Source of the DNA: Knoellia sp. Soil729
GTDB taxonomy: Bacteria > Actinomycetota > Actinomycetes > Actinomycetales > Dermatophilaceae
Direction of reading: 5' to 3'
DNA: 64,000 nt
NCBI RefSeq assembly: GCF_001427985.1
Contig: NZ_LMSA01000004.1
Location: 148,123-212,122, forward strand
The stretch's first letter is position 1; each line of letters begins with the position of its first letter. The notes beneath the pieces are model-generated. The model was given only the letters and a program-made list of their open reading frames with translations. It was not told the origin of the DNA and searched no databases. Both the position numbers and the translations under genes were made by a program. Of this stretch, positions 15,886-23,924 are shown piece after piece.

Positions 15886-16862
15886 GTGAGGATCCCTTCG
15901 GTGCGTGCGGGTTCAGCGAGGGCGGACTGGGCAACGTGGGCGGGTTCGGCGCCGTGTATGCCGTGCACTGCGAGGACCCCGCCCTGGCCGTCAGCACCGC
16001 GGTCACCCAGAGCGCGGGCCTGCGCATCGTCATCGTCGAGCCAATGGCCCGTGGTCTCGTGGGCACGCTCGATGAGGGCATCCGCCTGGCCGAAGTCCGC
16101 GGGTGAGACGGCGAGTGGGCACAGCGGTGGGGCAACGTGGAGACGGGCGCGGCCGGCATACGCCTCCACCTCCGCGATCAGCTGGCGGTGCAGCAAGAGC
16201 GTGAGCGCAGTGAGCGCAACAGCGAGTGCGCTCGTGGGCGGCACTGCGGCACAGGGATATCCGGCAGGCAGTAGATAGATGTCGTCGATACCGGGCTGGT
16301 CGGCGAAGGCCAGAGAACCGGCATGCCCGACCGAGCCATCGACCAAGGTGCGCCCGTCTCGCTCCACAGGGGGCAGCAGTCCGGGGACCGCCGCACTGGC
16401 CGCGATTGCGTCGACCACCGACCCGCTGTCGATGACGAGCGGCTGGCCCGTGACCAGATCCGTTGCGGTGACGGCAAGCCGGCGTTGTGCGTGGTCGAAC
16501 GCGGAGTATCCAAGGTTGGTCGACAGCAGCCGTTGCAGAGGAGCGCCGGAGAAGAGGGAGGGCTCAGCACCAGTGGCTGCGCGCACCCAGCGCCGGGGAT
16601 CCAGGACGAAGACGTCGTGGCGTCGCATACCTCCCCAGAGACGCTCCAGCTCCTCGATACGATCCGACCACCGGCCAGGACCCGCGAGGTACGCGGCGTT
16701 CATCGCGCCCACGGACGTGCCGACAAGCAGGTCCGGCTCGACGCCGTGCTCGTGCAGGGCGGCAATCATGCCCACCTGCACGGCGCCCAGGCTGCCCCCA
16801 CCGGTGAGCACGACGGCCGTGGCCGGGTGCGCCGGAGGGGTGCTGCCTCCGTTGGGAACCAC
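15882..16862 (-). CDS. Patatin-like phospholipase
   Basis: A 326-residue protein with the patatin catalytic layout: oxyanion motif VLTGGGSLGAVQVG (residues 18-31), nucleophile elbow VGTSVGAMNAA (Ser near residue 50), and the dyad aspartate in TLVDGSVGH (about 172-180). These enzymes hydrolyse lipid acyl esters. No signal peptide is evident. It lies six bases downstream of the DoxX-like gene and overlaps folE. The C-terminal 50 residues are polar and poorly conserved in character. Specific substrate unknown. Confidence 0.88.
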   Translation of the reverse strand: MVPNGGSTPPAHPATAVVLTGGGSLGAVQVGMIAALHEHGVEPDLLVGTSVGAMNAAYLAGPGRWSDRIEELERLWGGMRRHDVFVLDPRRWVRAATGAEPSLFSGAPLQRLLSTNLGYSAFDHAQRRLAVTATDLVTGQPLVIDSGSVVDAIAASAAVPGLLPPVERDGRTLVDGSVGHAGSLAFADQPGIDDIYLLPAGYPCAAVPPTSALAVALTALTLLLHRQLIAEVEAYAGRARLHVAPPLCPLAVSPADFGQADALIERAHETTGHWLDDDDAQARALGDRGADGQGGVLAVHGIHGAEPAHVAQSALAEPARTEGILT

Positions 16863-16868
16863 GGTCAG

Positions 16869-17318
16869 TCAGCCCTGGTGCACGGGCCAGAGCAGCGCGT
16901 GGGCGTCGAATCGGGTGGAGAGGCGCTGCAGCGCCACAGCTGCGAGCAGGAGGCCGAAGTCGCGCAGCGCGACGTCGTAGTAGTTGCCGAGGAGCAGGAG
17001 GTTGAGGATGATCCCGGCCAGCCACACCGTGACGACGAGGGCGCCGAGCTTCGGGTGGAGCAGGACGACCAGTCCTGCGATGACCTCGATGACACCGACG
17101 ACGTACATCTGCTGGTGCGGCGTGAACGGGAGCGGGTCGGACAGGACCGGCGCGAGGTAGCGGTCCCACTCGGTCATGAGGTTGGTGAACTTGTCCAGGC
17201 CGAAGAGGATCGGTGCGACGACGAACGCCGCCCGAAGGACGAAGAACGCCTGGTATGCCGGGTCGTCGCTGCCGTGCGACCTCACCTCGGACTTGTGGTG
17301 GGTCTCGATCGTGGCCAT
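16869..17318 (-). CDS. DoxX-like small membrane protein
   Basis: A 149-residue protein with four hydrophobic segments (AFFVLRAAFVVAPILFGLDK, MYVVGVIEVIAGLVVLL, LGALVVTVWLAGIILNLLLL, FGLLLAAVALQRL), the size and shape of the DoxX/DUF4149-like group of membrane proteins. GGAGGTTCCC precedes the ATG at 17318. It is the first gene of the leftward operon with the patatin, folE and reductase genes, and is divergent from the sigma-factor cluster. The shared region contains an 11-bp inverted repeat (17421-17456). Confidence 0.8.
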   Translation of the reverse strand: MATIETHHKSEVRSHGSDDPAYQAFFVLRAAFVVAPILFGLDKFTNLMTEWDRYLAPVLSDPLPFTPHQQMYVVGVIEVIAGLVVLLHPKLGALVVTVWLAGIILNLLLLGNYYDVALRDFGLLLAAVALQRLSTRFDAHALLWPVHQG

Positions 17319-17420
17319 GGGAACCTCCTGGTGCGTGGTGCCCTCCGGCCCGAGCTGCCTGACAGAACGGCAGCGGGGTGGGAGGCTGACATCGTGTTGG
17401 TTGCACCGCACCCGTCCGCT

Positions 17421-17456
17421 CTTACCCGTCTCGAGAAGTTCGCCAAGACGGGTAAG
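17421..17456. promoter_or_regulatory. Inverted repeat in divergent promoter region, candidate operator
   Basis: CTTACCCGTCT (17421-17431) and AGACGGGTAAG (17446-17456) are perfect 11-bp reverse complements separated by 14 bases. They lie between the divergent DoxX-like operon (17318) and the small protein/sigma-factor operon (17487). The position suits a shared operator or an autoregulated promoter element; a transcribed hairpin is also possible. Confidence 0.45.
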
Positions 17457-17486
17457 ACCGCCGACCTGCCACACAGCGAACAAGGC

Positions 17487-17726
17487 ATGACCACCCACCA
17501 GACCCGGATCCCCGGGACGTGCCAGTCGGCCGGCCCCCCGGTCGACGTCGTCGCCTGGCGGGAGTGCCGGTTGCGGGAGGCAGGGTTCCCCTGGGACCTC
17601 GCAGACTGGCTGGCGCACACGCCGGCCGACCTGCACGAGCTGCTGTCCCTCGTCGACGCCGGCTGCCCGCCACACCTCGCTGCCCGCATCCTGTCTCCTC
17701 TCGACGAGGGAACCGGGCCGTGGTGA
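17487..17726 (+). CDS. Small conserved protein (79 aa)
   Basis: The product begins MTTHQTRIPG and contains VAWRECRLREAGFPWDLADWLAHT, DLHELLSLVDAGCPPHLAARILSPLD. This is a pattern I recognise as a common small actinobacterial protein of unknown function, often beside sigma-factor or regulator genes. Its TGA overlaps the GTG of the sigma-factor gene. No signal or membrane segment is visible. The start is supported by the end of the inverted-repeat leader and the family length. Confidence 0.75.
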   Translation: MTTHQTRIPGTCQSAGPPVDVVAWRECRLREAGFPWDLADWLAHTPADLHELLSLVDAGCPPHLAARILSPLDEGTGPW

Positions 17727-18481
17727 GCGATGCCGGCCGCGAAGGACTGCTGATGCCGGCGGCTCCCCGCGCGGATGGCCTCACCGGGGGCGACGGCGCA
17801 CCCGACGGCTTCGCGACGGCAGACCTGGTGCCCCAGGACTGGGTGCTGGCCCTGTCATCGACCGGTGCCGAGCAGCAGGTGGCCCTGCGAGCACTGCATG
17901 CGCTCATGGTGCGTGCCGCCGCCCACCAGGTCTGGCGCATGCGGGGGGTCCTGCCCGATGCCTCACACGCCACGGTCGACGTCATCGTCAACCAGGCGGC
18001 GGACGAGGCCATGGCCGCGCTGTTGCGCAAGTTGCACACGTTCGAGGGCCGCAGCGCCTTCACGACGTGGGCGTTCAAGTTCGCCATCCTGCAGGCCGGC
18101 AGCGACGTGCGTCGGCTGCAGTGGCAGCACCGCGAGGTCGAGCTGCGCGACCTCGACGTGGAACGTGTTCCGGGGCTCGTCCACGACGGGCCGGAGCGCC
18201 ATGCCGAGGGTTCGGACCTCGCGCGTGCCCTCGCCGAATCCATGCGTTCCTGCCTGACCCCCCACCAGCGACGCGTCGCGGTTGCCCTCCTCGTCGACGG
18301 GGTGCCCATCGATGTCCTGGCCGAGCGGCTCGGCACGAACCGCAACGCGCTCTACAAGACCGTCCATGACGTCCGGCAACGGCTGCGCACGGACCTCACC
18401 CGGCGGGGATACCTGCCCGATGGGTCTCCTCGCAGCGGCCCGGGCGACCACGTCCCCACTGCATCGGCAGGCTTGTCATGA
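17723..18481 (+). CDS. RNA polymerase sigma factor, sigma-70/ECF-like
   Basis: A 252-residue protein starting with GTG at 17723, overlapping the preceding stop (GTGA). Region 2 is recognisable (DEAMAALLRKLHTFEGRSAFTTW with AFKFAILQAGSDVRR), and region 4 is a helix-turn-helix (LTPHQRRVAVALLVDGVPID, LAERLGTNRNALYKTVHDVRQRL). It directs RNA polymerase to specific promoters. The next gene, overlapping by four bases, encodes a small zinc-finger protein that is a likely anti-sigma partner. The divergent DoxX/patatin/folE operon is a candidate regulon member. Confidence 0.85.
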   Translation: MSDAGREGLLMPAAPRADGLTGGDGAPDGFATADLVPQDWVLALSSTGAEQQVALRALHALMVRAAAHQVWRMRGVLPDASHATVDVIVNQAADEAMAALLRKLHTFEGRSAFTTWAFKFAILQAGSDVRRLQWQHREVELRDLDVERVPGLVHDGPERHAEGSDLARALAESMRSCLTPHQRRVAVALLVDGVPIDVLAERLGTNRNALYKTVHDVRQRLRTDLTRRGYLPDGSPRSGPGDHVPTASAGLS

Positions 18482-18735
18482 CTTCCCCGACCACTCCCCC
18501 GAATCCCGACCCCAACGCGATGCCAGTCCTGCCTGACGACGCCATTGCCGCTCTGCTCGTCGACACCACGCCGTACCTGTCGTGCGACGAGTGCTTCGAG
18601 CGGATGGACGTGCACGTCGAGGCGGTTGTCGCTGACCCGGGTCACCACGACCCGGGCATGGAGCGCCACCTCGCCGGCTGCGCCGCCTGCGACGAGGAGG
18701 CCCTGTCCCTCATCGCTCTCCTCACCGCCCACTGA
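18478..18735 (+). CDS. Small zinc-finger (zf-HC2-like) putative anti-sigma factor
   Basis: An 85-residue protein whose ATG overlaps the sigma-factor stop. It carries CDECFERMDVHVEAVV followed by MERHLAGCAACDEEA, giving CxxC and HxxxCxxC, the ZAS-type zinc site of anti-sigma factors. No transmembrane segment is visible, so it would be a soluble, possibly redox-responsive, inhibitor. The pairing with the sigma gene is the main argument; direct binding is inferred. Confidence 0.75.
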   Translation: MTSPTTPPNPDPNAMPVLPDDAIAALLVDTTPYLSCDECFERMDVHVEAVVADPGHHDPGMERHLAGCAACDEEALSLIALLTAH

Positions 18736-18832
18736 GTCGCTGAGTGGCGCTGTCCCCAGACCGATTCCCGTATGCCGTGTGGTCGACTCGGCGACGCACC
18801 GGACGTCTCGCCCGTGAAAGTTCTCAGACAGG

Positions 18833-18914
18833 GGTGGCCTCGAGCGCCGGTGGCCTCAGCCACGGGTGGTCTCGGACGCGGGTGGTGGTCTCAGTCGCGG
18901 ATGGTGATCTCAGG
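18833..18914. repeat. Degenerate tandem repeat of a GGTGGYCTC unit
   Basis: Five imperfect copies of a roughly 16-base unit, GGTGG(C/T)CTC plus a variable GC-rich part, run from 18833 to 18914. They occupy the gap between the zinc-finger gene and the broken HNH gene and overlap the stop codon of the latter. There is no open frame of interest. It may be a slippage-prone tail or a remnant of the 13E12-type element. Confidence 0.5.
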
Positions 18915-20585
18915 CCGTGTTGGCTTGGTCACCGTCGAGAATGGTGGCGATGGCATCGTTGAACTCGGCCTCGAACATCGCATCGAGTCGTTCGCGGTCT
19001 TCGCGTTCTTCGATCCATTCATCGACCCACTGGCTGATGAGCTCGTCAGGGGGTTCAAGCTGCCACACGTCGGGTGGTCCGGTGTCGAGGTGGGCGCGTT
19101 CGGCGGCGCGACCATCCTTGCTGGCCTGGACGTCGCGCAGTGCGGCCAACCGTCCGGGTAGGGCACGGTCGTAGGACCCAGGCGTCAGGTCCCACGTGAC
19201 GCACCGCCCGTCGGCGTCGGGTTGATGCACCAGCGCGATGAGGCGCCGATCGTGCACGGTCGTGTGGTGACGCTGGCACAACAGGGCTGCGTTGGACAGG
19301 TCTGAGGTCCGCCATCAACCCAGTGGATGAGGTGGTGCGCCTGGACCCAGCCTGCAGGCATGTCGCAGCCCGGGTAGGTGCACTGCTTGTCACGGTGCCA
19401 CAAGGCCCGGCGTTGGCCCTTGGTGAACAGGCGGACCGCGCGACCGATGTCGAGAAGCTCACCGTCGGAGCCGAGGACGACCGGGATGATGTCGGCGTCG
19501 CAGGCGAGCTGGCGCACCACAGCGGGGGCGAGCATCGTCAGCTGCGCCCGCGACACCATGACCCGGCCACACTTCGTCCGGGCAGGCCCAGCCGTGGACC
19601 CGGTGTCCTCATCGGCATCCGCGTCGCCGCAGTCGCGGGCGGCGAGCTGGTCCCTCAGGTCATCGAGCGTCGCGGCAACGTGCAACGCGGTCGGCGCCGA
19701 CCCCGGGCTGCGACGCTCCGCACCCTCGGCGCTGGCCGCACCGGCACACACCGCGGCGAGGGCCTCCGCGCGGCGCTGCTCGGCGGGCCGCAGGTCCCGC
19801 TCGCCGGTCACCTCGTTCGGGGCCGGCTTCGAGAGCGGGCCGATCGCCGCCTCCAGGGTCGCCGCCTGCGCCGGGGTCAGCCCAAGCCGGTACTCGGTGA
19901 TGTCGGCGTCGTTGACTCGCGGCGAGGTCAGATAGGCGGCGACCCGCAGCTTCGCCTGCGCATCATCGAACTCACCCTCGGCCCCGAACATGGCCAGCAG
20001 GTGCGGGCGCAGCTTGCGTGCCTCAGAGGACCCCCACAGCACTCCGTGGTCCAGGATCGCCTTCGCCACCGTGGGCTCCGCGGCCGGCTGCAGCTGGTCG
20101 GCGAGCTTGGCCATCTCCCGCAGCGCCGTCAGCGCCAGGCTTGGCGCGACCTCACCGGTGACCACCCGGGCCCACACCACTCCTTCGGGCCGCTCCGGGT
20201 CGGCGTAGGCGCCGGCTCCCGGACCACCCGTCGACCACAGGCCGCCCGTCACTGAGCACGCCACGTCCTGCGCGAGCTGGCCCAGCTGGTGGGCGCCGTC
20301 CTGCCTCAGCGACGGCGCGTGCTCCTGCACCCATGCATGCACCGACCCCACGCCTCGACGCGCTGTCGTGAACTCGCCCCGATGAGCAGCCTCGGCCGTC
20401 AGGCGCACCTGCGCCGCCCGAGCCCTCGCGGCGACGTCGTCCGCAACCCGCATCACCGCTGCGAGCTCCGGACCCGACAACTGGGACAGCACCTTCCCCA
20501 CCGCGGCCGGGTCCAACGCGTCACGCGCACCGGCCAGGGCCGCGTGCAGCGGCCCAACCTCCGGTGTCGTGACCTCGTTGTCCAT
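18910..20585 (-). pseudogene. HNH endonuclease, DUF222/13E12-repeat family, frameshifted
   Basis: ATG at 20585 (MDNEVTT) preceded by GGGAG. The DUF222 region covers most of the protein (PEGVVWARVVTGEVAPSLAL, YRLGLTPAQAATLEA). The HNH site begins CTYPGCDMPAGWVQAHHLIHW. Right after VDGG the frame is lost near 19306-19312: one extra base in the CC run restores SDLSNAALLCQRHHTTVHD and the rest to 18910. The full product would be about 558 residues. These genes are multi-copy mobile-like elements in actinobacteria, and their nuclease is poorly characterised. The lesion is a single-base change in a short G/C run, so it may be real decay or a sequencing error. Confidence 0.85.
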
Positions 20586-20843
20586 GGCTCCCATTCTCGT
20601 CGAACTGGTGTTCGGTTGTCAAGCGAAAACAGCTGCGCTGTAGGCTGAATTCGTCACTGGCACAGGCAAATTCACGCACACGCCGCCGGACCGCAACGAG
20701 GCCGAAACCGTGCCCGGACTCTGTGGTCCACCGTCTCCAAACACGCTAGCTGCCACCTCTGACAACCCCCACGACATGGGCATCTCAGCCACCGATAGGC
20801 CGACCGAGCAACGGTCAACCCCCAGCACCGAAGGCCTCGATGC

Positions 20844-21384
20844 TCACTCGAGGGCGGCGATGATCTTGTCCAGCACCGCCTCCCTCGTGCACGGCCACCC
20901 CTCGCTGCCGCATCGCCGCGGCGAGCTCGGGATCCCAGAGCGACTCCACGGGTGAGCCCTTGAGCAACAGCGATCCCGGAACGCGTTCGTAGTCCTTGGC
21001 CGACATCAGCCAGGGCTTCGCGCCGTAGCGGTCCAGGGCATCGGCGGTCATCGCCAGGCCGGGCCAGTCGAAGTCCCCGTGAGTGGTCATCGGTGACCTC
21101 GACTCGGCCACGTGCGAGAGGACCTGTCCCGTCACCAGGTTCGCGCGGCCACTCGTGCAGATCACGGCCACTTCGATCCCGGCCGTGGCGATCGCCTCGA
21201 GCACGCTCGGGTTCTCGCAGACGAGCACCCGGTCGACCCTCTCCACCCGCATGCCCGACCTGAGGTCCCACCACGTCAGGTGGGTGGGCTGATCGGTGTC
21301 GAGGCCCCGCGCTCGCCCGCTGTCGCTCCACACCTGCCCCTGCAACCTCCACACCAGACACGTCGAGGACACGAGGTCGGTCAC
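20844..21384 (-). pseudogene. Truncated JetD-like (TIGR02679/DUF2399) protein
   Basis: About 180 codons matching the C-terminal TOPRIM-like part of JetD, the nuclease of Wadjet systems: VLVCENPSVLEAI, HGDFDWPGLAMTADAL, YGAKPWLMSAKDYERV, WDPELAAAMRQRGVAVHE. The invariant acidic residues (CEN E; DFDW) are present. The roughly 240-residue N-terminal half is missing, and at 20881-20886 an extra C shifts the frame; removing it gives EEAVLDKIIAALE and a stop at 20844-20846. No JetA, JetB or JetC gene lies nearby. It is a remnant, not a functional Wadjet system. Confidence 0.75.
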
Positions 21385-21773
21385 GACACCAAGGCGGTGT
21401 CATCCCACGCCGAACGACGTTGCCGCCGTCTCGGCGACTGCGAGTCGGCGGCGATGAAGGCCCGCCGGTAGTGCAGCACCTCGAGCGCGGAGGTCACGAG
21501 AGTGACAGGCTCCGGGTCCCTGCCAAGGAGAGCGTCCGAGCGCGGGGTCGCCAGCCATCCTCCGACCCACGGCCAGTCGACCTCTGGGTGCGGCTCCACC
21601 CAGGCCACGGCCGCAGCGGTCGGCTCGGCGCGACGCGCGGCCTGCCGTGCCGCCCGCGCTCGGCGATCGACCAGTGCCCGCCGCAAAAAGGTCAGCGCAG
21701 CCTCAACCAGGCCCAGGCCAGCCCGCATCCTCATCCTCTGGTCGAGGTCGGGACATTCGCTCGGGACTCGCAC
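21381..21773 (-). CDS. Hypothetical protein (130 aa)
   Basis: A 130-residue frame starting with GTG, ending in a TGA that overlaps the GTG of the JetD-like fragment. It contains an arginine/alanine-rich helical segment (RRALVDRRARAARQAARRAE) and WVEPHPEVDWPWVGGWLAT. I do not recognise the family. The coding bias fits a real gene, but it may be the unrelated upstream side of a deletion that removed the JetD N-terminus. Confidence 0.4.
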   Translation of the reverse strand: MRVPSECPDLDQRMRMRAGLGLVEAALTFLRRALVDRRARAARQAARRAEPTAAAVAWVEPHPEVDWPWVGGWLATPRSDALLGRDPEPVTLVTSALEVLHYRRAFIAADSQSPRRRQRRSAWDDTALVS

Positions 21774-21793
21774 CGATCCGTCGACGAACGGCT

Positions 21794-22279
21794 TTAGCTC
21801 GAAAGGTCCTCAAGGAACTGCGCAACGGAATTCAAGACCTGCTGGCCGTCCTGGCCTTCGGCCACCAGGGTCTCCACTCCTGACCCGACGATGTACGCCA
21901 TCAGGTACGCGGCATTTCCCTTGAAGTTCTTGTCCAGGTCCGCCAAGGACGGGCCCGGGGCCAGCTCTTGGGTTCCCGCGCGGTCAGCCTCACGCACTCG
22001 CGTGAACAGGCTGTTGAGCATGTCGAGCGCCTCCTCACCGCGGCGTCGACCCGCCAGGATGATGACCTCGGACGGCGGCCGCGGGATGACGGCCACCCCT
22101 GCCTCACCGTCGGTGCCCTGGCCACCGAAGTTGTCGCCGAACGCCACGAGCGCCGTGAAGCACGCGTACGTCAGTGGGTAGCCATGCTCGTCCCACGCCT
22201 CGCGACTGGCGTCGAGCAACTTCTCTGGTGATTGCGGGGTCGACATGAGGTCCAACGCACGGGCAGCGGATGGGTGCAT
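21794..22279 (-). CDS. Hypothetical protein (161 aa)
   Basis: A soluble-looking protein with DASREAWDEHGYPLTYACFTAL, IPRPPSEVIILAGRRRGEEALDMLNSLFTRV and a C-terminal AQFLEDLSS. GAAGGG lies directly before the ATG at 22279; an internal ATG at 22246 is an alternative. No domain is recognised and there is no signal peptide. Codon usage is normal for this genome, unlike the island further right. Confidence 0.6.
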   Translation of the reverse strand: MHPSAARALDLMSTPQSPEKLLDASREAWDEHGYPLTYACFTALVAFGDNFGGQGTDGEAGVAVIPRPPSEVIILAGRRRGEEALDMLNSLFTRVREADRAGTQELAPGPSLADLDKNFKGNAAYLMAYIVGSGVETLVAEGQDGQQVLNSVAQFLEDLSS

Positions 22280-22341
22280 CCCTTCACCCTAGGTCTGCAA
22301 ACCGCCGCGATGTGACGACCTCACTTTTGCCCCAATGCGTC

Positions 22342-22378
22342 GGTATGCCGTCCGCTCCCCTCGAGCAGTCGGCATACC
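22342..22378. terminator. Hairpin with GGTATGCCG/CGGCATACC arms
   Basis: GGTATGCCG (22342-22350) pairs with CGGCATACC (22370-22378). An inner GCTC/GAGC stem lies around the loop CCCTC. It sits between the stop of the serine-protease gene (22448, minus) and the start of the 161-aa gene, so it most likely terminates the protease transcript. Its left arm plus loop side (GGTATGCCGTCCGCTC) is identical to that of the terminator at 37998-38041. Confidence 0.65.
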
Positions 22379-22447
22379 CCTCTTGATTCCAAGACTCGAG
22401 CAACGCTGGAGGAGACCGAATTCCTCTCGCCGCCCCAACCAGACCGC

Positions 22448-23824
22448 TCAGCAGGAGTGATAGGCGGAGCCGCCGCCATGGGCCTTCGCGCGTCGGATCT
22501 GCCATGGGTCCCCCGTCGGGACGAGGGTGTAGTCCAGGTCCCAGACAGTGCAGGTCTGCCCCTCCGGCCCCTGCTCCGATGCCTGGGTGCTCACGAAGTA
22601 CACGTGCGCGGTGGCGCTCCCGTCCTTGCCCGGCTTGACCGAGTGCACCACCACTCCGAAGTCAATGGTCGAGGAGAGTGAGTCGGCAAAGGTGGTGACA
22701 TCGGACGGGCGCAGACGCGGACTCATCAACGCCCACGCCTGGTCGTAGTCGGCTCCGTTGATGGCCGTGAAGTAGTCGCGGAACAGCTGCGTCACCTCCA
22801 CAGCCAAGGGGTCGTCACTGGGCGGGACGATGTCGAAGTCACTGGTGCGATCAGGGGCGGTGGGGGCCTCACAGTCGGCGTCGACGACCGACTTCGTGTT
22901 GCCCCGCCACTGCTCGGTCAGCCTCCGAACCGTTGCAGCGGGGATGGCGTAGGCGATTCCCTGCGCGTCGGTCCGCACGGCATCGGCAACGCCCTGCACC
23001 GCACCCTTGAGGTCCAGCATCGGGCCGCCCGAGTTCCCCGGGTTGATGGCTGCGTCCGTCTGGATGAGTCCTTGGAAGGTGCGGCCCTCGAAGCTGATGG
23101 TCCGGTTGAGCCCGGAGACGATGCCGCTGGTGAGCGTCATCGGCTCACCCTGTGGGAAGCCGATGGCGACGACGCTCTGGCCGACGTCTGGTTGCGAGTC
23201 GGCCAGGCCGAAGACGTGTCCGTCCAGGTCTCGGTCAGCCCGGATCAACGCCATGTCCGTCTCCCGGTCGATGCCCACCACCACGCCTGACGCGACAGTG
23301 GGATCCGACTCGTCACCGAAGGTGAGGCCGAGCGACGCGGCTCCCTCGACCACATGCGCCGCAGTCACGATCAGGGCATCGTCGATCAGGAAGCCCGTCC
23401 CGATGCCACCACCGTCACACGTCGACGAGTCGATCCGGACCACGCCGCTGCGCACCTTCGAGAAGATCTGCGCGAAGTCGCCCGGGACCTCGCTGGCCGA
23501 TGGCGACGGACTCGCACTGGCCGGCGTCGGCGAAGGGCTGGTTGGGGTGGGCGAAGGACTGACGCGCGTCGGCGTCACGGAGGGTGTGGCGCGGGCGCTG
23601 TCGACGGGCGTCGTCGACGTCGCGTCGGGTTTGAGGAGCTGTGATGCCGCGAACGCCGCCGACCCAAGCAGCACGACCAGAGCTGCGACCAAGGCCACCC
23701 ACCGCCCACGGTTTCGACGACGCGGGAAGGGGAATCCGCATTGGGGACAGGACTGGGCCTGCGGGTCGTGCGCGCTGCCGCACTTCGGGCAGAACCCCCA
23801 GCCCTGACTGCCGGACCCACTCAT
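22448..23824 (-). CDS. Zinc-ribbon, membrane-anchored trypsin-like (HtrA-type) protease
   Basis: A 458-residue protein. A zinc ribbon (FCPKCGSAHD, SCPQCGFPFP, residues 12-34) is followed by a transmembrane helix (WVALVAALVVLLGSAAFAAS) and a Pro/Ser/Thr linker. The protease domain has the full triad: VTAAHVVEG (His), ETDMALIRAD (Asp) and NPGNSGGPM (Ser). The C-terminal 120 residues (LFRDYFTAINGADYDQAWALMSP) form an NTF2-like/DUF4878-type domain instead of PDZ. The protease domain is predicted outside the membrane. Likely an envelope stress protease; substrate unknown. Confidence 0.88.
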   Translation of the reverse strand: MSGSGSQGWGFCPKCGSAHDPQAQSCPQCGFPFPRRRNRGRWVALVAALVVLLGSAAFAASQLLKPDATSTTPVDSARATPSVTPTRVSPSPTPTSPSPTPASASPSPSASEVPGDFAQIFSKVRSGVVRIDSSTCDGGGIGTGFLIDDALIVTAAHVVEGAASLGLTFGDESDPTVASGVVVGIDRETDMALIRADRDLDGHVFGLADSQPDVGQSVVAIGFPQGEPMTLTSGIVSGLNRTISFEGRTFQGLIQTDAAINPGNSGGPMLDLKGAVQGVADAVRTDAQGIAYAIPAATVRRLTEQWRGNTKSVVDADCEAPTAPDRTSDFDIVPPSDDPLAVEVTQLFRDYFTAINGADYDQAWALMSPRLRPSDVTTFADSLSSTIDFGVVVHSVKPGKDGSATAHVYFVSTQASEQGPEGQTCTVWDLDYTLVPTGDPWQIRRAKAHGGGSAYHSC

Positions 23825-23924
23825 TTGCGTTCTCCCCTTGCCCGGCGCGTTCCTGGACTGATCCTAGGTGGCCGCCTCGGGGTTACCGCCGGATTCCTTC
23901 AACTCGCCGGATCCGATCACACCA

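Noticed and set aside
20844..22279. Complete Wadjet (JetABCD) system
   Set aside because: Only a C-terminal JetD-like fragment is present and neighbouring genes do not resemble JetA, JetB or JetC.
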